64,000 nt of DNA from Hortaea werneckii (GCA_037044905.1 JBAOKB010000054.1:248001-312000), one strand, 5' to 3'; positions 45,861-56,993 are shown, counted from the stretch's first letter. Numbers and translations are program-made. Notes: generated by a model from the letters alone, not told the origin.

Positions 45861-47486
45861 GTTTGGTTGAGTCCATCAGCAAAGCTGGCGGCGACATCTG
45901 AGTGCTGCTACTGATCCTCGATCCAAGTTTCCGCTGCGTTGCCTTGATTACATCGCTCATGGTGCGGCCCGCATTGGAAACTGGTTCGATGCTGTCTAGC
46001 CATTCTACGGTCTTAGAGACGAGAGTTTCCATCTGTCCAATATCTGTAGAAGCTTGGAGATTTTTGCGGTACCTGCTCATCAAACGAAGTGCGGTGACTG
46101 CCGCAAATGCAATGATGTGGTAGACGTGATCCGTCAGATGCTTTGTTCTTGCGTCGGTCGTGTCGATAGCCAACTGCATGATGCTGGACGAATGGCGTAA
46201 CATCTCTTCAAGCAAAGATTTGTGGACAGCTACCGACTTTGAGCCAAGCACTTGCTCGCACATGAGCAGCTGCCCGAAAGAGTAGCTCATGAGAAGAAAT
46301 TGGTGTCGTGACTGGTCGAACAATCTGGCCCATTTCAGCTTCCAATGATGTAATGCACTTCGACCGTGTAGTGTCCCATTGATGCGATGCTCGTAGAGAA
46401 TCCAGTACAATGCGAGTTCCGCGACCTTGCAGGTCTCGAACTTCGATGAACTACCAGAGTTGAGAAGCTGTCGACTCAATTCAATATCGCTGCTGGTGAC
46501 GACGGCAGTTCTGCGAGTGCTGATACAAGCATGTAAATGTGACAAACACAAATGGTTACGCACACTCAATGCCGCAAATTGCTCCTTTGCCGTTCGGTTA
46601 TTAAGGCTCTGGAATACTGCGGGGGCCAAAGAGTGTTGTAAGGCATATCCGGTTATCAGCCAGCTGTCAAGGCTGAGCCGTTGTTGGCCTGCAGTCGTAG
46701 ATCACAACGAAAGAATCAGCACGGCCTGGAAGAAAGCGAGAGGTTGTCGAGTTTGAAGCAGGCTGGCGCTCAATTCATCCTTTGCTTGGAAGAAAAGACG
46801 ATCGGCTTCCGAATGAGGAACATGTTCAGAAGAGTGGCGCGTAGCAACGAGGCAACAAGCTGTGAAAAGTAGCGGATATCTGACTGTCCTCATGTTCCAG
46901 GTCTCGTCGTCTGATTCTTTGATGCCAATCCATCTGCCATAACGTGTTCTAAAGGTCGAGAGTAGCATTTTCGCCTCAGCGTCATTGGCAAGGGCACTTG
47001 GAGGTGTGTTCTGCAATGACTGCTCATCATTCTCAAGTGCAGCGTCGCGCAACACCTCCGGTGGTGCGGCATCAATCCCAGAGGCTTGCCACTCACCATG
47101 GCGGACACTTTCATCCTGCTCAGCCCTAGGATCATCCTCACTGAATCCCACATACTGTGAAAGTTGCTTCACAGTTCCCGCGAGTTCTTCGAGCCTAGAC
47201 CGGAAGTCAGACGTCACCAATGCATTGCGGTTGCGTTGAAGTACCTGGCCTCAAGAACTGCCGTCGACGGATTTGGCTCCGAATGGCTATCACCAGCTAC
47301 GGTAGCCGACGATCTGTCGGGATTTTCGAGCGAACACCGCAGTCTGAGAGTTTGACCTTCCAAGCAGGATCGTGCGGAGGAGCAATCAGCATGGCAACGC
47401 GTTCTCCCTCTGCGACAGGTGTCACAAGCTCTAGACGTACGAGCGGCGGCTGTTCGCAGAGGTGGTATCAGACTAGCAATGAATTT
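45751..47486 (-). pseudogene. Zn2Cys6 fungal transcription factor, interrupted by one in-frame stop
   Basis: The N-terminal part reads RACDTCRRGRTRC, the start of a Zn2Cys6 DNA-binding domain, but the second half is unusual: Cys spacing after it is 3, 5 and 9 residues instead of the usual CxxC pattern. A 50-nt intron (47195-47244) joins STAVLEAR to LEELAGTVKQLSQYVGF, the usual linker helix. The middle homology region then runs RYPLLFTACCLVATRHSSEH and PLAFFQAVLILSL. At 46702-46704 a TGA replaces an expected Trp codon, and the same frame continues as STTAGQQRLSLDSWLITGYA, NHLCLSHLHACIS and the acidic end FDWDAIVPDWP. Only one base (TGG to TGA) separates this from an intact frame. No in-frame ATG is seen upstream of the zinc cluster, so the 5' end is unresolved. 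Confidence 0.72.
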
Positions 47487-47808
47487 TTAATGTGGATGGT
47501 TTCACGGGCAGATAGTAGGATACATAGTACCTTACCCTTTAAGAGATGTGATAGTCGTTAGCGTGGATTCGCGGGGCCGACGCGCTCGAACGCGTTCCTT
47601 CGGTGTTTTCCTTCCTGCTGTTGCCTTGCCCTAAATCTACCTAGGTAGTCATTACACATGTGACTACCTACTGACAAAGGTAACTTGCCAATGCACAGTG
47701 TACATACATAGTACATAGTAGTATATGGTACCCGCCGTAGTGCGATTTGAGTGAAACCTCACTCCGACCCAGAAACAAAGTTAACATCAACCCGCTGCAA
47801 AACCCGAA
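47487..47808. other. short divergent intergenic region
   Basis: About 320 bases with palindromic-looking short elements such as ctacctaggtagtca near 47638 and several tacatagta-type repeats near 47700-47725. No gene is seen. Confidence 0.45.
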
Positions 47809-48075
47809 ATGACAAAGACAACCGCGATACCAACAATCCCACCCATCTACTCCTCCAAATGCCACTGCGGCGACATCACCCTCACTGTCTGCCGTCTCCC
47901 CGACCACATCAACATATGCCAGTGCACCATCTGCCGCCGTTACGGCGCTGCGTGGGACCAATACGACTCACAAGAAGTCCAGATAGAAACCCCACCGCAC
48001 ACATCAACCAAACAGTACATCTGGGGTGATGGAGACCTAGCCTTCAATTTCTGCGAAAGATGCGGGTGCATGTAA
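47809..48075 (+). CDS. GFA-domain (CENP-V/GFA) protein, 3' end broken
   Basis: GFA-domain proteins bind zinc through Cys residues and resemble glutathione-dependent formaldehyde-activating enzyme; most fungal members are uncharacterised. The 88-codon ORF begins at ATG 47809 and shows CHCGDITLTV, CQCTICRRYGA and FCERCGCM, giving the typical Cys set. After GCM a TAA ends the frame, about 40-50 residues short of the usual length. In the next frame the sequence continues MHVIPAMGVKKEQ, family-like, so a single-base change near 48066-48075 probably cuts the gene. A GT donor at GTAAGAACC (48126) could start an intron beyond that, but no good acceptor was found before the opposing lysyl-tRNA synthetase gene. 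Confidence 0.65.
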   Translation: MTKTTAIPTIPPIYSSKCHCGDITLTVCRLPDHINICQCTICRRYGAAWDQYDSQEVQIETPPHTSTKQYIWGDGDLAFNFCERCGCM

Positions 48076-48231
48076 TTCCAGCAATGGGCGTGAAAAAAGA
48101 ACAATGCACCACAGGGGGAGCCTATGTAAGAACCGCAAAGACGAACTTCTTTCAAAACTCTATCTTCATCTCCTCCTCCTACCTCTCGCACTCACCCCCT
48201 CATACCGTAAACCCCCCTCCCCCCTCCTTCC

Positions 48232-50027
48232 TCACCTCCTCCCCCTCCCCAACCCAACCACATTCCTCAAACTCCCAAAAGCCAGCACCTCACTCATCCT
48301 TTCGCGGCCACTAAACAGCATCACCAAGCGATCCACCCCACAGCCCCAGCCGCCCGTAGGCGGCATGCCCCACTCGAGCGCCTCGAGATAACTCTCGTCG
48401 ACGTCCTTCTGGCCGTCCCCTTCGCCGTCGACGGCGCGATAGCGCAGCTGTTCGAGGAATTTGCTGCGCTGCGCAAAGGGCGAGTTCTCCTCTTCGTACA
48501 TGTTGGCGAATTCGCGGCCGTGGATGAAGAGTTCGGCGCGGGCGGCGATGGTTTGGCCCGTGGTGGGACAGCGGAAGTGTTTGCTCAGCGGGGAGAGGGC
48601 GGCGGGGTGGTGCGTGATGAAGGTCGGTTGGTCGCAGAGCGGTTCGAGGTAGTGGGCTGCTAGGGCGTCGAGGAGGCGGGGGAGGGTCGGGTTGCTGGGG
48701 ATGTCGAGGTTTTGGGCGGCGAAGAGCGAGAGGAGGTTTTCGTGGGCGGAGGGGGTGGAGAGGTTGGGGAGGGGGGTTTTCATCGCTGATTCCAGGGCTG
48801 GGAGGAATTCGAGGCGTCTGAAGGGCGATTGTAGGTCTAGTTTTACTTCTGGCAAGTCCCTCAGGCGTGGAGATCCTGATGATATTGGGCTAGAGGAAGC
48901 TGGCGCTCTTGCTTCATCGATGCGCTGCTTCATCTCCCTCAACAAGAGTTCCGTCTTCGTCATGAGGCTGTCGAGTGTGGCGCAGGCCTCGTAAAATTCG
49001 CAGATGGTGAACTCTGGGTTGTGCGTCGCATCGACGCCTTCATTTCTAAAGGCAGGGCCGATCTCGTAAATGCGGGACATCCCACCGACAATCAGACGTT
49101 TCAGCCAGAGCTCAGGTGCTATGCGAAGGTTCAGCTTCTGGCCTTCAAGCTCCGTGGCTTCAGTCTCGAAAGGTCGCGCGACCGCACCTCCCGCTCCGGC
49201 TGTGAGCAAAGGTGTAGTGACCTCCACGAACTGAGTCTTGTTGAGGTGATCACGCAATGCCTGAACGACATGGTGTCGTACAAGCAATGGCTGCACAGAG
49301 GAAGGGTTGGCTAGCATATCCACATGCCGATTACGAGCTCGCGTTTCCGCATCATCTAGCGTGTCCGGTATTTGATGCAGACTTGGAGAGAGCAGGTGAG
49401 GTAGTTGGTTTGCAAGTAGCGAAACCTCGCCCCGCTGTGTCTTATGCGGCCAGCCAGAGAAGGAATACCAGTCACCTTTTCGGATGGTTCTGGTGGAGTT
49501 CTTGAACTGACTTGGCGTTATGTCCGTCAATTTCCCCAGCTGGGAGACCACCTGGATGCTGTCATCTTCACATTGGATGTCCACGAAGACGAGCTTAGAG
49601 CCCGCTGTCCGTACTGACTTCACCCTGCCTGATGCGGTCAGCTGCCATGACCGCCGGGTCGAGTCTATGGAAAAAGCATACCAGTCAATGTGGTGGGTCC
49701 ATGTTGGGTGACGGTCTCTCCATTCTGAAGCTCATTCGCTACAATTTGTACATGCGCCGCGCTATCTAGCTTTCTATCGAGCACAGTGGCTTCTTCACGA
49801 GAGGGAAGTCTCGGATAGCATTCTTCCAAAGGCTTTTGAGCTTGCATTTGGGCTACACGCTTCTCATAATCATGGGTTACATCTCGATTCCTTCCCGCCT
49901 GTCGAAAGCATGGTGCCTGAGAAAAGGCACGGGGAGCGTTGACGCGTCTGAACCCGTGGAAGAGATAAGGTCGCGGGCATTGGATGAGATTACGGGACAT
50001 TGCCTGCCTTATTCCATTGGTAAGCAT
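48232..50027 (-). CDS. MSK1: mitochondrial lysyl-tRNA synthetase (class II)
   Basis: The enzyme charges mitochondrial tRNA-Lys. Exon 1 (50027-49682) and exon 2 (49628-48232), separated by a 53-nt intron, encode 580 residues. The N-terminus MLTNGIRQAMSRNLIQCPRP is Arg-rich without acidic residues, as in a mitochondrial targeting sequence. The OB-fold domain follows (RVKSVRTAGSKLVFVDIQCE). Class II motif 1 region is KTQFVEVTTPLLTAGAGGAV, motif 2 is IYEIGPAFRNEGVDATHNPE, and motif 3 is PTGGWGCGVDRLVMLFSG. LAPELWLKRL-type substrate residues read RIAPELWLKRLIVGGM. The joined junction gives TLTGRVKSV, as expected. The second Met (residue 10) is an alternative start. Confidence 0.95.
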
Positions 50028-51428
50028 AGGATCCCTTCAACATAAATCCAAATTGCCAAATGTGCAGAATGTGAGTGTCAGGTTGGGTATAGGTATGATT
50101 TGCGATCATGCCTCCATCGAAACGGAAGTCATTCGCAACGGTTCTCTTGTACTTTGTAGTCATCATTGTAGGGCGGATGGGAATGAGGGATGCACCAGCT
50201 TTCACGTACCTGCATATTGCTGTCTTCACATCACCATCACTCTAAGTGAAGCTCAGCAACAAGCCAGTGCTCTGGAGCTGACATTCAATGGGACCTTGGT
50301 GTTTGGAGAAAAGATGTCCAGTGCCTACTTATTGCCAAATTTGAGTCCTTCCCGTCACCCCCGAGCCGAGCGGACGTCCGACGCGGTGCGGTGTCAGGTG
50401 ACTTGGGACGTGAATGTGCCTTGCCAAGACGTCACGCACTCGTAAGCACGTGAGAAGGCGTCTTTACCCGGGACCCTGGAGGTCAAGATGGCTGCAAGGC
50501 TGACCCCTGGCCGACTGTCTGGCTGTCCGGCTGTCAGTAGTAGGAAGTCAGTCTGTGCATTGGGGGCGAAGCCAGCCAGCTCCATACTATGGTGCATACT
50601 ATGTATGTAGGAAACACAGCCTCACATGCGCCGGGCAACAACCCTGCAGCTTCAGTGTCGCTGCCGTCAAATGTAAAATTCGTATGGATTAGTACATGAT
50701 TATTATAGTCACCTACATATGTAGGTATGCATACAGTACATACTATGTAATTTCACCCACCAACCTTTTCTTATCATCCGTCATCTCCCCGTTAAGACGA
50801 CGCGCAACGCGACTCCTTCCATCCTCCGCCCAGCGGCCTAGCCTTATCCTTATCCCCGCCGAGACCGAGATCCAAGCCAGACAGCTGAACAGCTGAAACA
50901 CCACCACCTGCACATTCGCTTTGCTGCCGCGCCGCTCGTTCCACCCGTCACAGATCTTGCCGAAACACCACTGGCCCGACCTCCTCTCACGTGTGCAACG
51001 TCCAAGCGGTATCCGACGCCTCGCCCAATTCGCCCTGCAGGCATAACCCCGTCCATAACCCACCTCCCGCCGCACCGCCCACCATTAACAGATCCCTTGC
51101 GCGCAAACAAGGCGCAGCACATCCACCCCTCGCACACCGCACCTGACCCGAGCCACTCGCTTATATTTCAACACCATCCCCATCAGGCCGCCCACCAGCG
51201 GCCGCCGCACCCACCGTCAAAATAGCTCCCTCCAAATCCCACCACAAGACCCGCTCCTCCCTCCTCGGCATCAGCAGCGGACCTCAGAGCCCATACTTTC
51301 CGCTCTCTGGCGGCAGCTTCAGCAGCCCTTCGCCCCAGCCTGGCGTCGTCCCGCCGGGCGGATACCATGACCGGCAAGGTCTGCCGACGACACCGGCCGT
51401 GAGCGCGGGCAGCAAGAAATCTCGCAAG
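50028..51428. other. 1.4 kb intergenic upstream of UPF0658 gene
   Basis: No gene is supported. A cluster of near-repeats of tacatactatgt/tacatatgtag lies at 50590-50755. The right part (from about 51180) is GC-rich and in the UPF0658 reading frame back to a TGA at 51144, but without an ATG before 51429; it may be 5' leader. Confidence 0.5.
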
Positions 51429-52586
51429 ATGTACATGCCCAACAGCACCTGGACCTGGGCTTTCATGCTCATCACCATCTTCCAATGTCTGATCCTAATG
51501 GCGCTCGAAGCGTACATCTTCGGACAGTTCCAGGCGAGTCTGACGCTGAGGCGTCTCCCAGAGGAAGGGGCCGATGGCCAGGATCCACGCGCGCCGTCGC
51601 GCACCATACCGACGTGGCTTGCCATTTTCATTTTCGGCTTCATCTACCAGATCGGACTCGTCTGGGACGCCTTACGGCTGAAGAACACGATCCAGGTCAT
51701 TGGCGTGTGTCTGTACAACCTGGGCATGATGATCTACTCTGCAGTGGAGATGGAGCAGGTCAGCGAGGCCGTGGCTGCGCTTGACAATGGTGTCGAGAAA
51801 GGCACATATCCGAAACTCCGGCCGTTCCTGATTGCGGCCCCGTGTGTGCTGGCGCTGGGAACTGTCCTGCTTAGTTTCGTGGCGTGGAAGCTCTATAACG
51901 AATTTGCTTGGACCATTTACAAACACATTTCCGCGGATCTGAGATTAAAGAGGCGATACTTGGTCTACCAGGTAAGATTTCCGCCTGCGATTCTTCTAAT
52001 AAAAAAAATAAAAATAAAATAAAAACAGAAATCCGAAGCTTGAAGTACTAACTTTTTCCCATAGATCTACATCGCCTTACTGAAGTTCGACTTCTTCTTC
52101 TTCCTGGGCTTCACCGTGCAATTCCTCGTCATCGTCTCCGAAACCCCCGACGCCGAGCGCTACATCACCATCGCCGCGCTCCCCATCACCGTGGTCCTAC
52201 TCATCCTGGCGGGAATCATCGTGCGGAAAGAATGGGGCTGGGCCCACATCCTCATCATCCTCGTCTACTTCGCGGCATCGGCCTACTTCATCTTCAAGCT
52301 GGTGCGCATGTGGGACGCCTCCCCTTCGCGCCTCACGGACTACAAGCCCGCCCGCAACAGCCTCACCACCTTCGCCGTCCTCACCTTGCTCCTCATGCTC
52401 GTCACCATCACCGTCGCCTGCATGTGCATGGCCAACTTCGGCAAGGGCCTCCGCCCCCATATCCAGAAACGCAAGGTCCCCGACGCCGACGAGATCGCGT
52501 ATACGAATAAGTACGGCGAGGATACCGAGTATGCGGGTACTGCGCACCCGTTGGGTCCCGTGCCGAATCGCATGACGATTGATTGA
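51429..52586 (+). CDS. UPF0658-type Golgi membrane protein
   Basis: Exons 51429-51971 and 52065-52586 encode 354 residues. The N-terminus MYMPNSTWTWAFMLITIFQC leads straight into the first helix. Seven to nine helices are visible, including LIAAPCVLALGTVLLSFVAW, IALLKFDFFFFLGFTVQFLV, ITIAALPITVVLLILAGIIV, AHILIILVYFAASAYFIFKL and SLTTFAVLTLLLMLVTITVA. The intra-helix element KFDFFFFLGF and the tail VACMCMANFGKGL followed by a polar C-terminus match the UPF0658 family, placed in the Golgi in fission yeast. The open frame runs upstream through Ser/Pro-rich codons but has no ATG before 51429; an undetected 5' exon is possible. Molecular function is unknown. Confidence 0.85.
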
Positions 52587-52896
52587 TTTTTCCTTTTACA
52601 TATATGAACGGTGAAGATGGGGAAAGGAATTTTGGGGTTGCATATCTGCATGCAGGCAGGGCTTGGAAACTTTTGTTCTCTCCCTTTTTTTTCAAATCTC
52701 TCCTATCTGTTGCATATACGAGGGGTGGATTTCTGGGGAGAGGATCGGGCGCGAGGGGCGTTGGATTGTTTTTTATGGGATCGATTCCTCTTAAAGGGGG
52801 GATCGTGTGATGAAATACAAAGGGGAAACCTTTTTTTGATGAGATACCACTTTTAGCGAAGCCAGTTCTGGCCCTTTCCCGCCGCTGTGAAGTTGG

Positions 52897-52897
<1 letters not shown>

Positions 52898-52956
<59 letters not shown>
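52898..52956. repeat. 59-base poly(G) tract
   Basis: An uninterrupted run of G, flanked by agttggc on the left and ttggactgtg on the right. It is the longest homopolymer in the window by far. Confidence 0.98.
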
Positions 52957-52958
<2 letters not shown>

Positions 52959-53535
52959 GGACTGTGATGAATGAGAAATCTTTCACTACAACTTGGGGCT
53001 CGTTGCTCTTTGGCTGCTTTTGGAAGAAGTTTCAGTATCTCCTTATTTCTACTTTCAGCACGGCTTTGTTCACTCAGTCTTGGGATGTGGCGGACAGTGC
53101 TTTCATGCTGAATGGACTTGGGAGTCTCAAGGGCCTTTAACCCGCTGCGTTGTGGCGACTTCTTGGGAAGGGACAGGCATATTCGCCATGAGACTCCAGG
53201 ACCTTTCTACACATTCCTTGGCTGAGGAACAGCTAAATTTGAGCGCAACGGATTGTTGACTGAGAAATTCATTGTAGTACGCCCGATTCAGCAATTCGCC
53301 CTCTTTGCATGCCGGGTTGTAGAAAAATCCGTGGCGGATTTTGGAATATTCGCGCATCCGATGACTTCCTCCCCCTCACTGTTCGTGTACCACATCGGCA
53401 AGACCCTTTCTGACCCTGCCCACAACCTCCGCTTCTCTTCCGAGACTGTGCAGTCCTTTCCTCCTTATAGGTCTTTCGCTGGCCCCCTTTCACTCGCCGA
53501 GTTTCATTCGAAGAAGTGGATGAGGATTCCCAAAA

Positions 53536-53557
53536 CCCCCCCCCCCCCCCCCCCCCC
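53536..53557. repeat. 22-base poly(C) tract
   Basis: An uninterrupted run of C followed by a (ctcc)n-like stretch (tccctccctcccc). It lies 580 bases right of the poly(G) tract and has the complementary sense. Confidence 0.98.
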
Positions 53558-53607
53558 TCCCTCCCTCCCCTCTCGCGGGCTCTCCGGGTCTTCTCTCCTC
53601 TACGCCG

Positions 53608-54102
53608 CTAAGAATCTAGAATGCCGCCGGGTGGTGCGTGAAGGTGGTCGTTACCCGAGAAAACAAACTGCCGGAGACGCCTCGCCGTGCAGCTGTAGAT
53701 GAGTTCTACATCCATATGGTCCTCGACAAGCGTGAACCTCAGTTGCGGCTTGCCCCTGAAGCCTCTGGAGCGACGTGTGATCTCCGAGCGCTCGCGAAGC
53801 CGAGTGTTAGGTTGAAGATTGACCCACTTCATGACGGGTGATACTGAGTACGTCCAGAAACGTCGGCAGGCTTCTCGGTAGATGAGATGGGCTTCTTGGT
53901 GGATGAGCTGGTTCGTGAGGAGTAATGATTTGGATGGGGCTTGCGAGTCAAAATTCTCGGATTTTTTGTTAGGACTCTTGAGCGGTCTGGGAGTGAACGC
54001 GTACTCGTAGATGCGAATCCTGAGCTCGGGCGGCAGGTCCATCAAGCGGGAAGCCTCATTCATGTCGGCCTTTGTGACGAGTTCGGATGTTGAGGATGGC
54101 AT
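53608..54102 (-). CDS. small 2EXR/F-box-like fungal protein
   Basis: A single-exon ORF of 164 codons starting at ATG 54102 (MPSSTSELVTKADMNEASRL). The core MDLPPELRIRIYEYAFTPRP is the hallmark of many short filamentous-fungal proteins with an F-box-like or 2EXR domain. It is followed by LLLTNQLIHQEAHLIYREAC, the second conserved part. The C-terminal region (RFTLVEDHMDVELIYSCTAR) is not diagnostic. Function is unknown; these proteins belong to large, variable families. The ORF extends upstream from 54102 without an ATG, so this start is chosen as the first Met. Confidence 0.72.
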   Translation of the reverse strand: MPSSTSELVTKADMNEASRLMDLPPELRIRIYEYAFTPRPLKSPNKKSENFDSQAPSKSLLLTNQLIHQEAHLIYREACRRFWTYSVSPVMKWVNLQPNTRLRERSEITRRSRGFRGKPQLRFTLVEDHMDVELIYSCTARRLRQFVFSGNDHLHAPPGGILDS

Positions 54103-54909
54103 GGTGTTGGGGAGCGGGATTGTCCAGATCTTGATTTCCCGCAGAAGGGGTGGTCTTCCAAAGGTAGTCGTTCGAGAAGAAGTTGTCGCGATACACACAG
54201 TTGCCGCAGAAGTGATCGAGAACAGAAGTGTCTTGTGTTAGCCGCACGAGCCGCTCAAGTATTTGGCTTATCGATTGCAAAAGCCATTCACTACAAGAGG
54301 CACGTTCAGGTCACATGCGGGAAGTCAAACGCCGAGACGATCGAACGAGGCTTCTCGTAGCAGAGCGTGGCCGACCTTCACGCTCAAGCACACTGTTTTC
54401 ATTTCTTTGTCAAGGAAAAAGCAAGGGGTTAGAAGGGTTTGGGAAAGAAGAAAGTGTATGTGAGAGCGAGGGGAAAAAATACTTCCCTTCGGAAATCCTT
54501 TCATTACATTCGTTCACAACTTTGAACTCAATGGATGTCGAGAAGATTGTCAGTTGTTCAGCATAAGAGGAGACTTGCTGAACAACTTCCATCGAAGTCG
54601 CTTCCCGCCAAGGGATGGCGTGTTCGCCCGGCCCGCCGCCGCACCTTCCTATCTGGGAAAGCGCCACGCTTAGAACCTCACTTTGACTGTACCGATGACA
54701 AGCCGGCCCACATCAGCTCCATGCTATCAATCACTAATCCTCCCGATACCGCAGGAACTATTCATTAAAAGCAAAGACGCAACGCGAGCATCTACTAATC
54801 TGTCCGTAGGTGCCCTCAATAATTTTCCCTCCTGTTGCCAAGCATTCTCCAACCGATCCCAGCGACTTGCCTCCAGCTGCAAAATCAATCCACTTGTAAC
54901 GTCGACGAC
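54103..54909. other. divergent intergenic region
   Basis: About 800 bases between the small 2EXR-like gene (minus) and the ketopantoate reductase gene (plus). No gene is seen. Confidence 0.45.
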
Positions 54910-55944
54910 ATGGCTCCTAAAGTCCTCCTCCATGGATCCGGTGCAATCGGTACAATCTACGTCTACCTTCTCCAACAAGGCGGCTGCGACGTAACAGCCG
55001 TCTGCCGCTCCAACTACGAAGTTGCAAAATCCCAAGGCTTCACCCTAGACTCCGGACGCTACGGCCAAGGAATCAAAGTCCGCCCAAACATCGTCCGATC
55101 ACCCGCCGAGGCAGCCGAATCAGGACCCTACGACTTCATCGTCGTGTGCACCAAAGCATTGCCCGAAGCCAAGACGGCGGAAACTATCAAGCCCGCTGTG
55201 ACGGAAGGGAAGACGACGATCGTGCTTATACAGAATGGCATCGGGATCGAAGACGAGTACGCTGAAGCATTCCCGTCTCATCCCATCCTATCATGTGTAG
55301 TCTACCTACCCACCACGCAAACCTCACCAGGCCACATCCAAATGGGACAGTTGGAACTCCTGGAAGTCGGGACTTTCCCTACATCGGCCTACGAATCGAC
55401 CACAGATGCTCGGACCGCATGCGATACGTTCGTCGAGACGGTTCGCAAAGGCGGATCTGACGTGCATTTCGTCACCGATATACAGGAGAAGAGATGGTCG
55501 AAGTTACTGCTGAATGCGAGCTGGAATCCCATCTGTGCGCTGAGTCTGAGCCGCGATGTTGCGTTCCTCGCTTCGTCGCCGGCGGGGGAGAAGTTGGTTC
55601 TGGATGTGATGGATGAGGTTGTTCAGATTGCCCAAGCGCTTGGGTTTAAGGCCATCACGCCTGAGCTTGCACGCAGCCAGCTTACTAAAGCGACGGATCG
55701 GAAAGGCGGGAAAGGGATCGAGCCGAGTATGCTGGTGGATGTGCTGTCCGAGAGGAGGATGGAGGTTGAAGTCATACTTGGGAATCCGATCAAGGTGGCG
55801 AAGAGTGTTGGGGTTGCAGTGCCGAGACTTGAGACGCTATATGCGTTGTCGAAAGCCTTGAATGAAGCGATTGCGTTGCGGGCGCCGGGTCAAAGCCTTG
55901 CCGGCGACGAGACGAGGGCTTTCAAGAGAGATATTCCAGTTTGA
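54910..55944 (+). CDS. ketopantoate reductase family (ApbA/PanE)
   Basis: The single-exon gene encodes 344 residues from ATG 54910. The N-terminal motif KVLLHGSGAIGTIYVYLLQQ is the NADP-binding Rossmann loop (GxGxxG) and YDFIVVCTKALPEA contains the conserved CTK. The active-site Lys region is VTDIQEKRWSKLLLNASWNP and the C-terminal substrate part is SMLVDVLSERRMEVEVILGN. These match ApbA/PanE proteins, which reduce ketopantoate to pantoate in CoA synthesis. Fungi usually carry several paralogues, some acting on other 2-keto compounds, so the physiological substrate is inferred only. Total length is normal and no frame problem is seen. Confidence 0.9.
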   Translation: MAPKVLLHGSGAIGTIYVYLLQQGGCDVTAVCRSNYEVAKSQGFTLDSGRYGQGIKVRPNIVRSPAEAAESGPYDFIVVCTKALPEAKTAETIKPAVTEGKTTIVLIQNGIGIEDEYAEAFPSHPILSCVVYLPTTQTSPGHIQMGQLELLEVGTFPTSAYESTTDARTACDTFVETVRKGGSDVHFVTDIQEKRWSKLLLNASWNPICALSLSRDVAFLASSPAGEKLVLDVMDEVVQIAQALGFKAITPELARSQLTKATDRKGGKGIEPSMLVDVLSERRMEVEVILGNPIKVAKSVGVAVPRLETLYALSKALNEAIALRAPGQSLAGDETRAFKRDIPV

Positions 55945-56993
55945 TAGGAGTTAAAGGACAAGCTCACGGGATCTACCCGCAAGAGAGACGACTGCCCGTC
56001 TTGCATCGATGAGGGCTATTCTCGCTGAAAATTGTCGATTTGTGAGACAGCAGAAGCGTGCTTCAGTTGCCTCACGGCTGAGGTATAGATGGAGGTGTGA
56101 CAGGGTGGCGGAATGATAGATCGATGGCGGGATTGGTATTGTGTATGCAGAACAATGGTGCATAGTCGTGAAGCGGCTCATCGGGCATGTCGTTGAAGAT
56201 ATCTAGTCAGCGACTTTCAGCGACTTTCATGCTTGAGTAGTATGTTTGAAACGTTCTACCAAATAATTTACGACACTTGTTAAAGTGGAAACTAGGGATT
56301 ACATAAAGTGGACAAGCGATGCCTTCCGTTTAAGTCGTTTTCTCCGAACACCAGTTTTGGCTTTCTATATCCACGTGAGCCCGAGAACCATCAATGAAAT
56401 TGAAGCACAACTAAGTACAGACGAGTATCAATTGAGTTCACAGATACAAGTCATTTCAACGCATGTGCAGAGCCCCTCAATATCAACTACCACATTCGCG
56501 CAACCGGCGCTCTGTACGATTCTACCGCCGTTTGGCCTGCTCCCGTCTGGGTGTCTACCCTATTCAACTCTGGATCCAGCACATCCCGCGTGAGAGATGG
56601 ATCAGTGGCCTTTTATTCACGGAAGATGAATGATGCTGAGGCCTCGCGGTTGCGATTCATTTTCTGTTATCGAATGCCGTTCAGAACGGAAGCGAGTTCC
56701 ATTTCGAACAAAATACTTGAAACAATCATTCCAGGTGGCATGCCAAGATTTTCATGTGAAAGGCGACCGTCAGTATTTAGTCCAACTCAATCGGTCGGCT
56801 GATGGAATCCAGATGGTGAATTGCAGCCGTGCATCGAAGCCAGGCTGTATGTGCCACCTGAGCACTCGTTACGGCAAGAACTCCTAAAGCGGCATCACGA
56901 TGGTGAGCTTGCTACTCACTGACGCCAGAATCAGATTACTACAGTGCCTGATACCGGACGGATGCACGTGAGCAGGCTCCTTCCAGGATCGTT
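55945..56993. other. 1 kb intergenic, convergent genes
   Basis: No gene is supported. A short tandem copy, cagcgactttcagcgacttt, lies near 56209-56228. Plus frame 56285-56593 lacks motifs. Confidence 0.45.

Larger units (their letters stand above)
52587..53607. other. intergenic stretch with extreme homopolymers
   Basis: No gene is supported. It contains a 59-base G run at 52898-52956 and a 22-base C run at 53536-53557. Open frames crossing these tracts (poly-Pro and poly-Gly) are artefacts of the runs. Confidence 0.6.

Noticed and set aside
46690..46715. Read-through or selenocysteine at the TGA in the transcription factor
   Set aside because: Fungi of this group lack the selenocysteine machinery, and the expected residue is Trp, one base away.
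52408..52986. 192-codon minus-strand ORF with a poly-Pro start
   Set aside because: The Pro run is the translation of the G59 tract; the rest is antisense of the UPF0658 gene and its 3' region.
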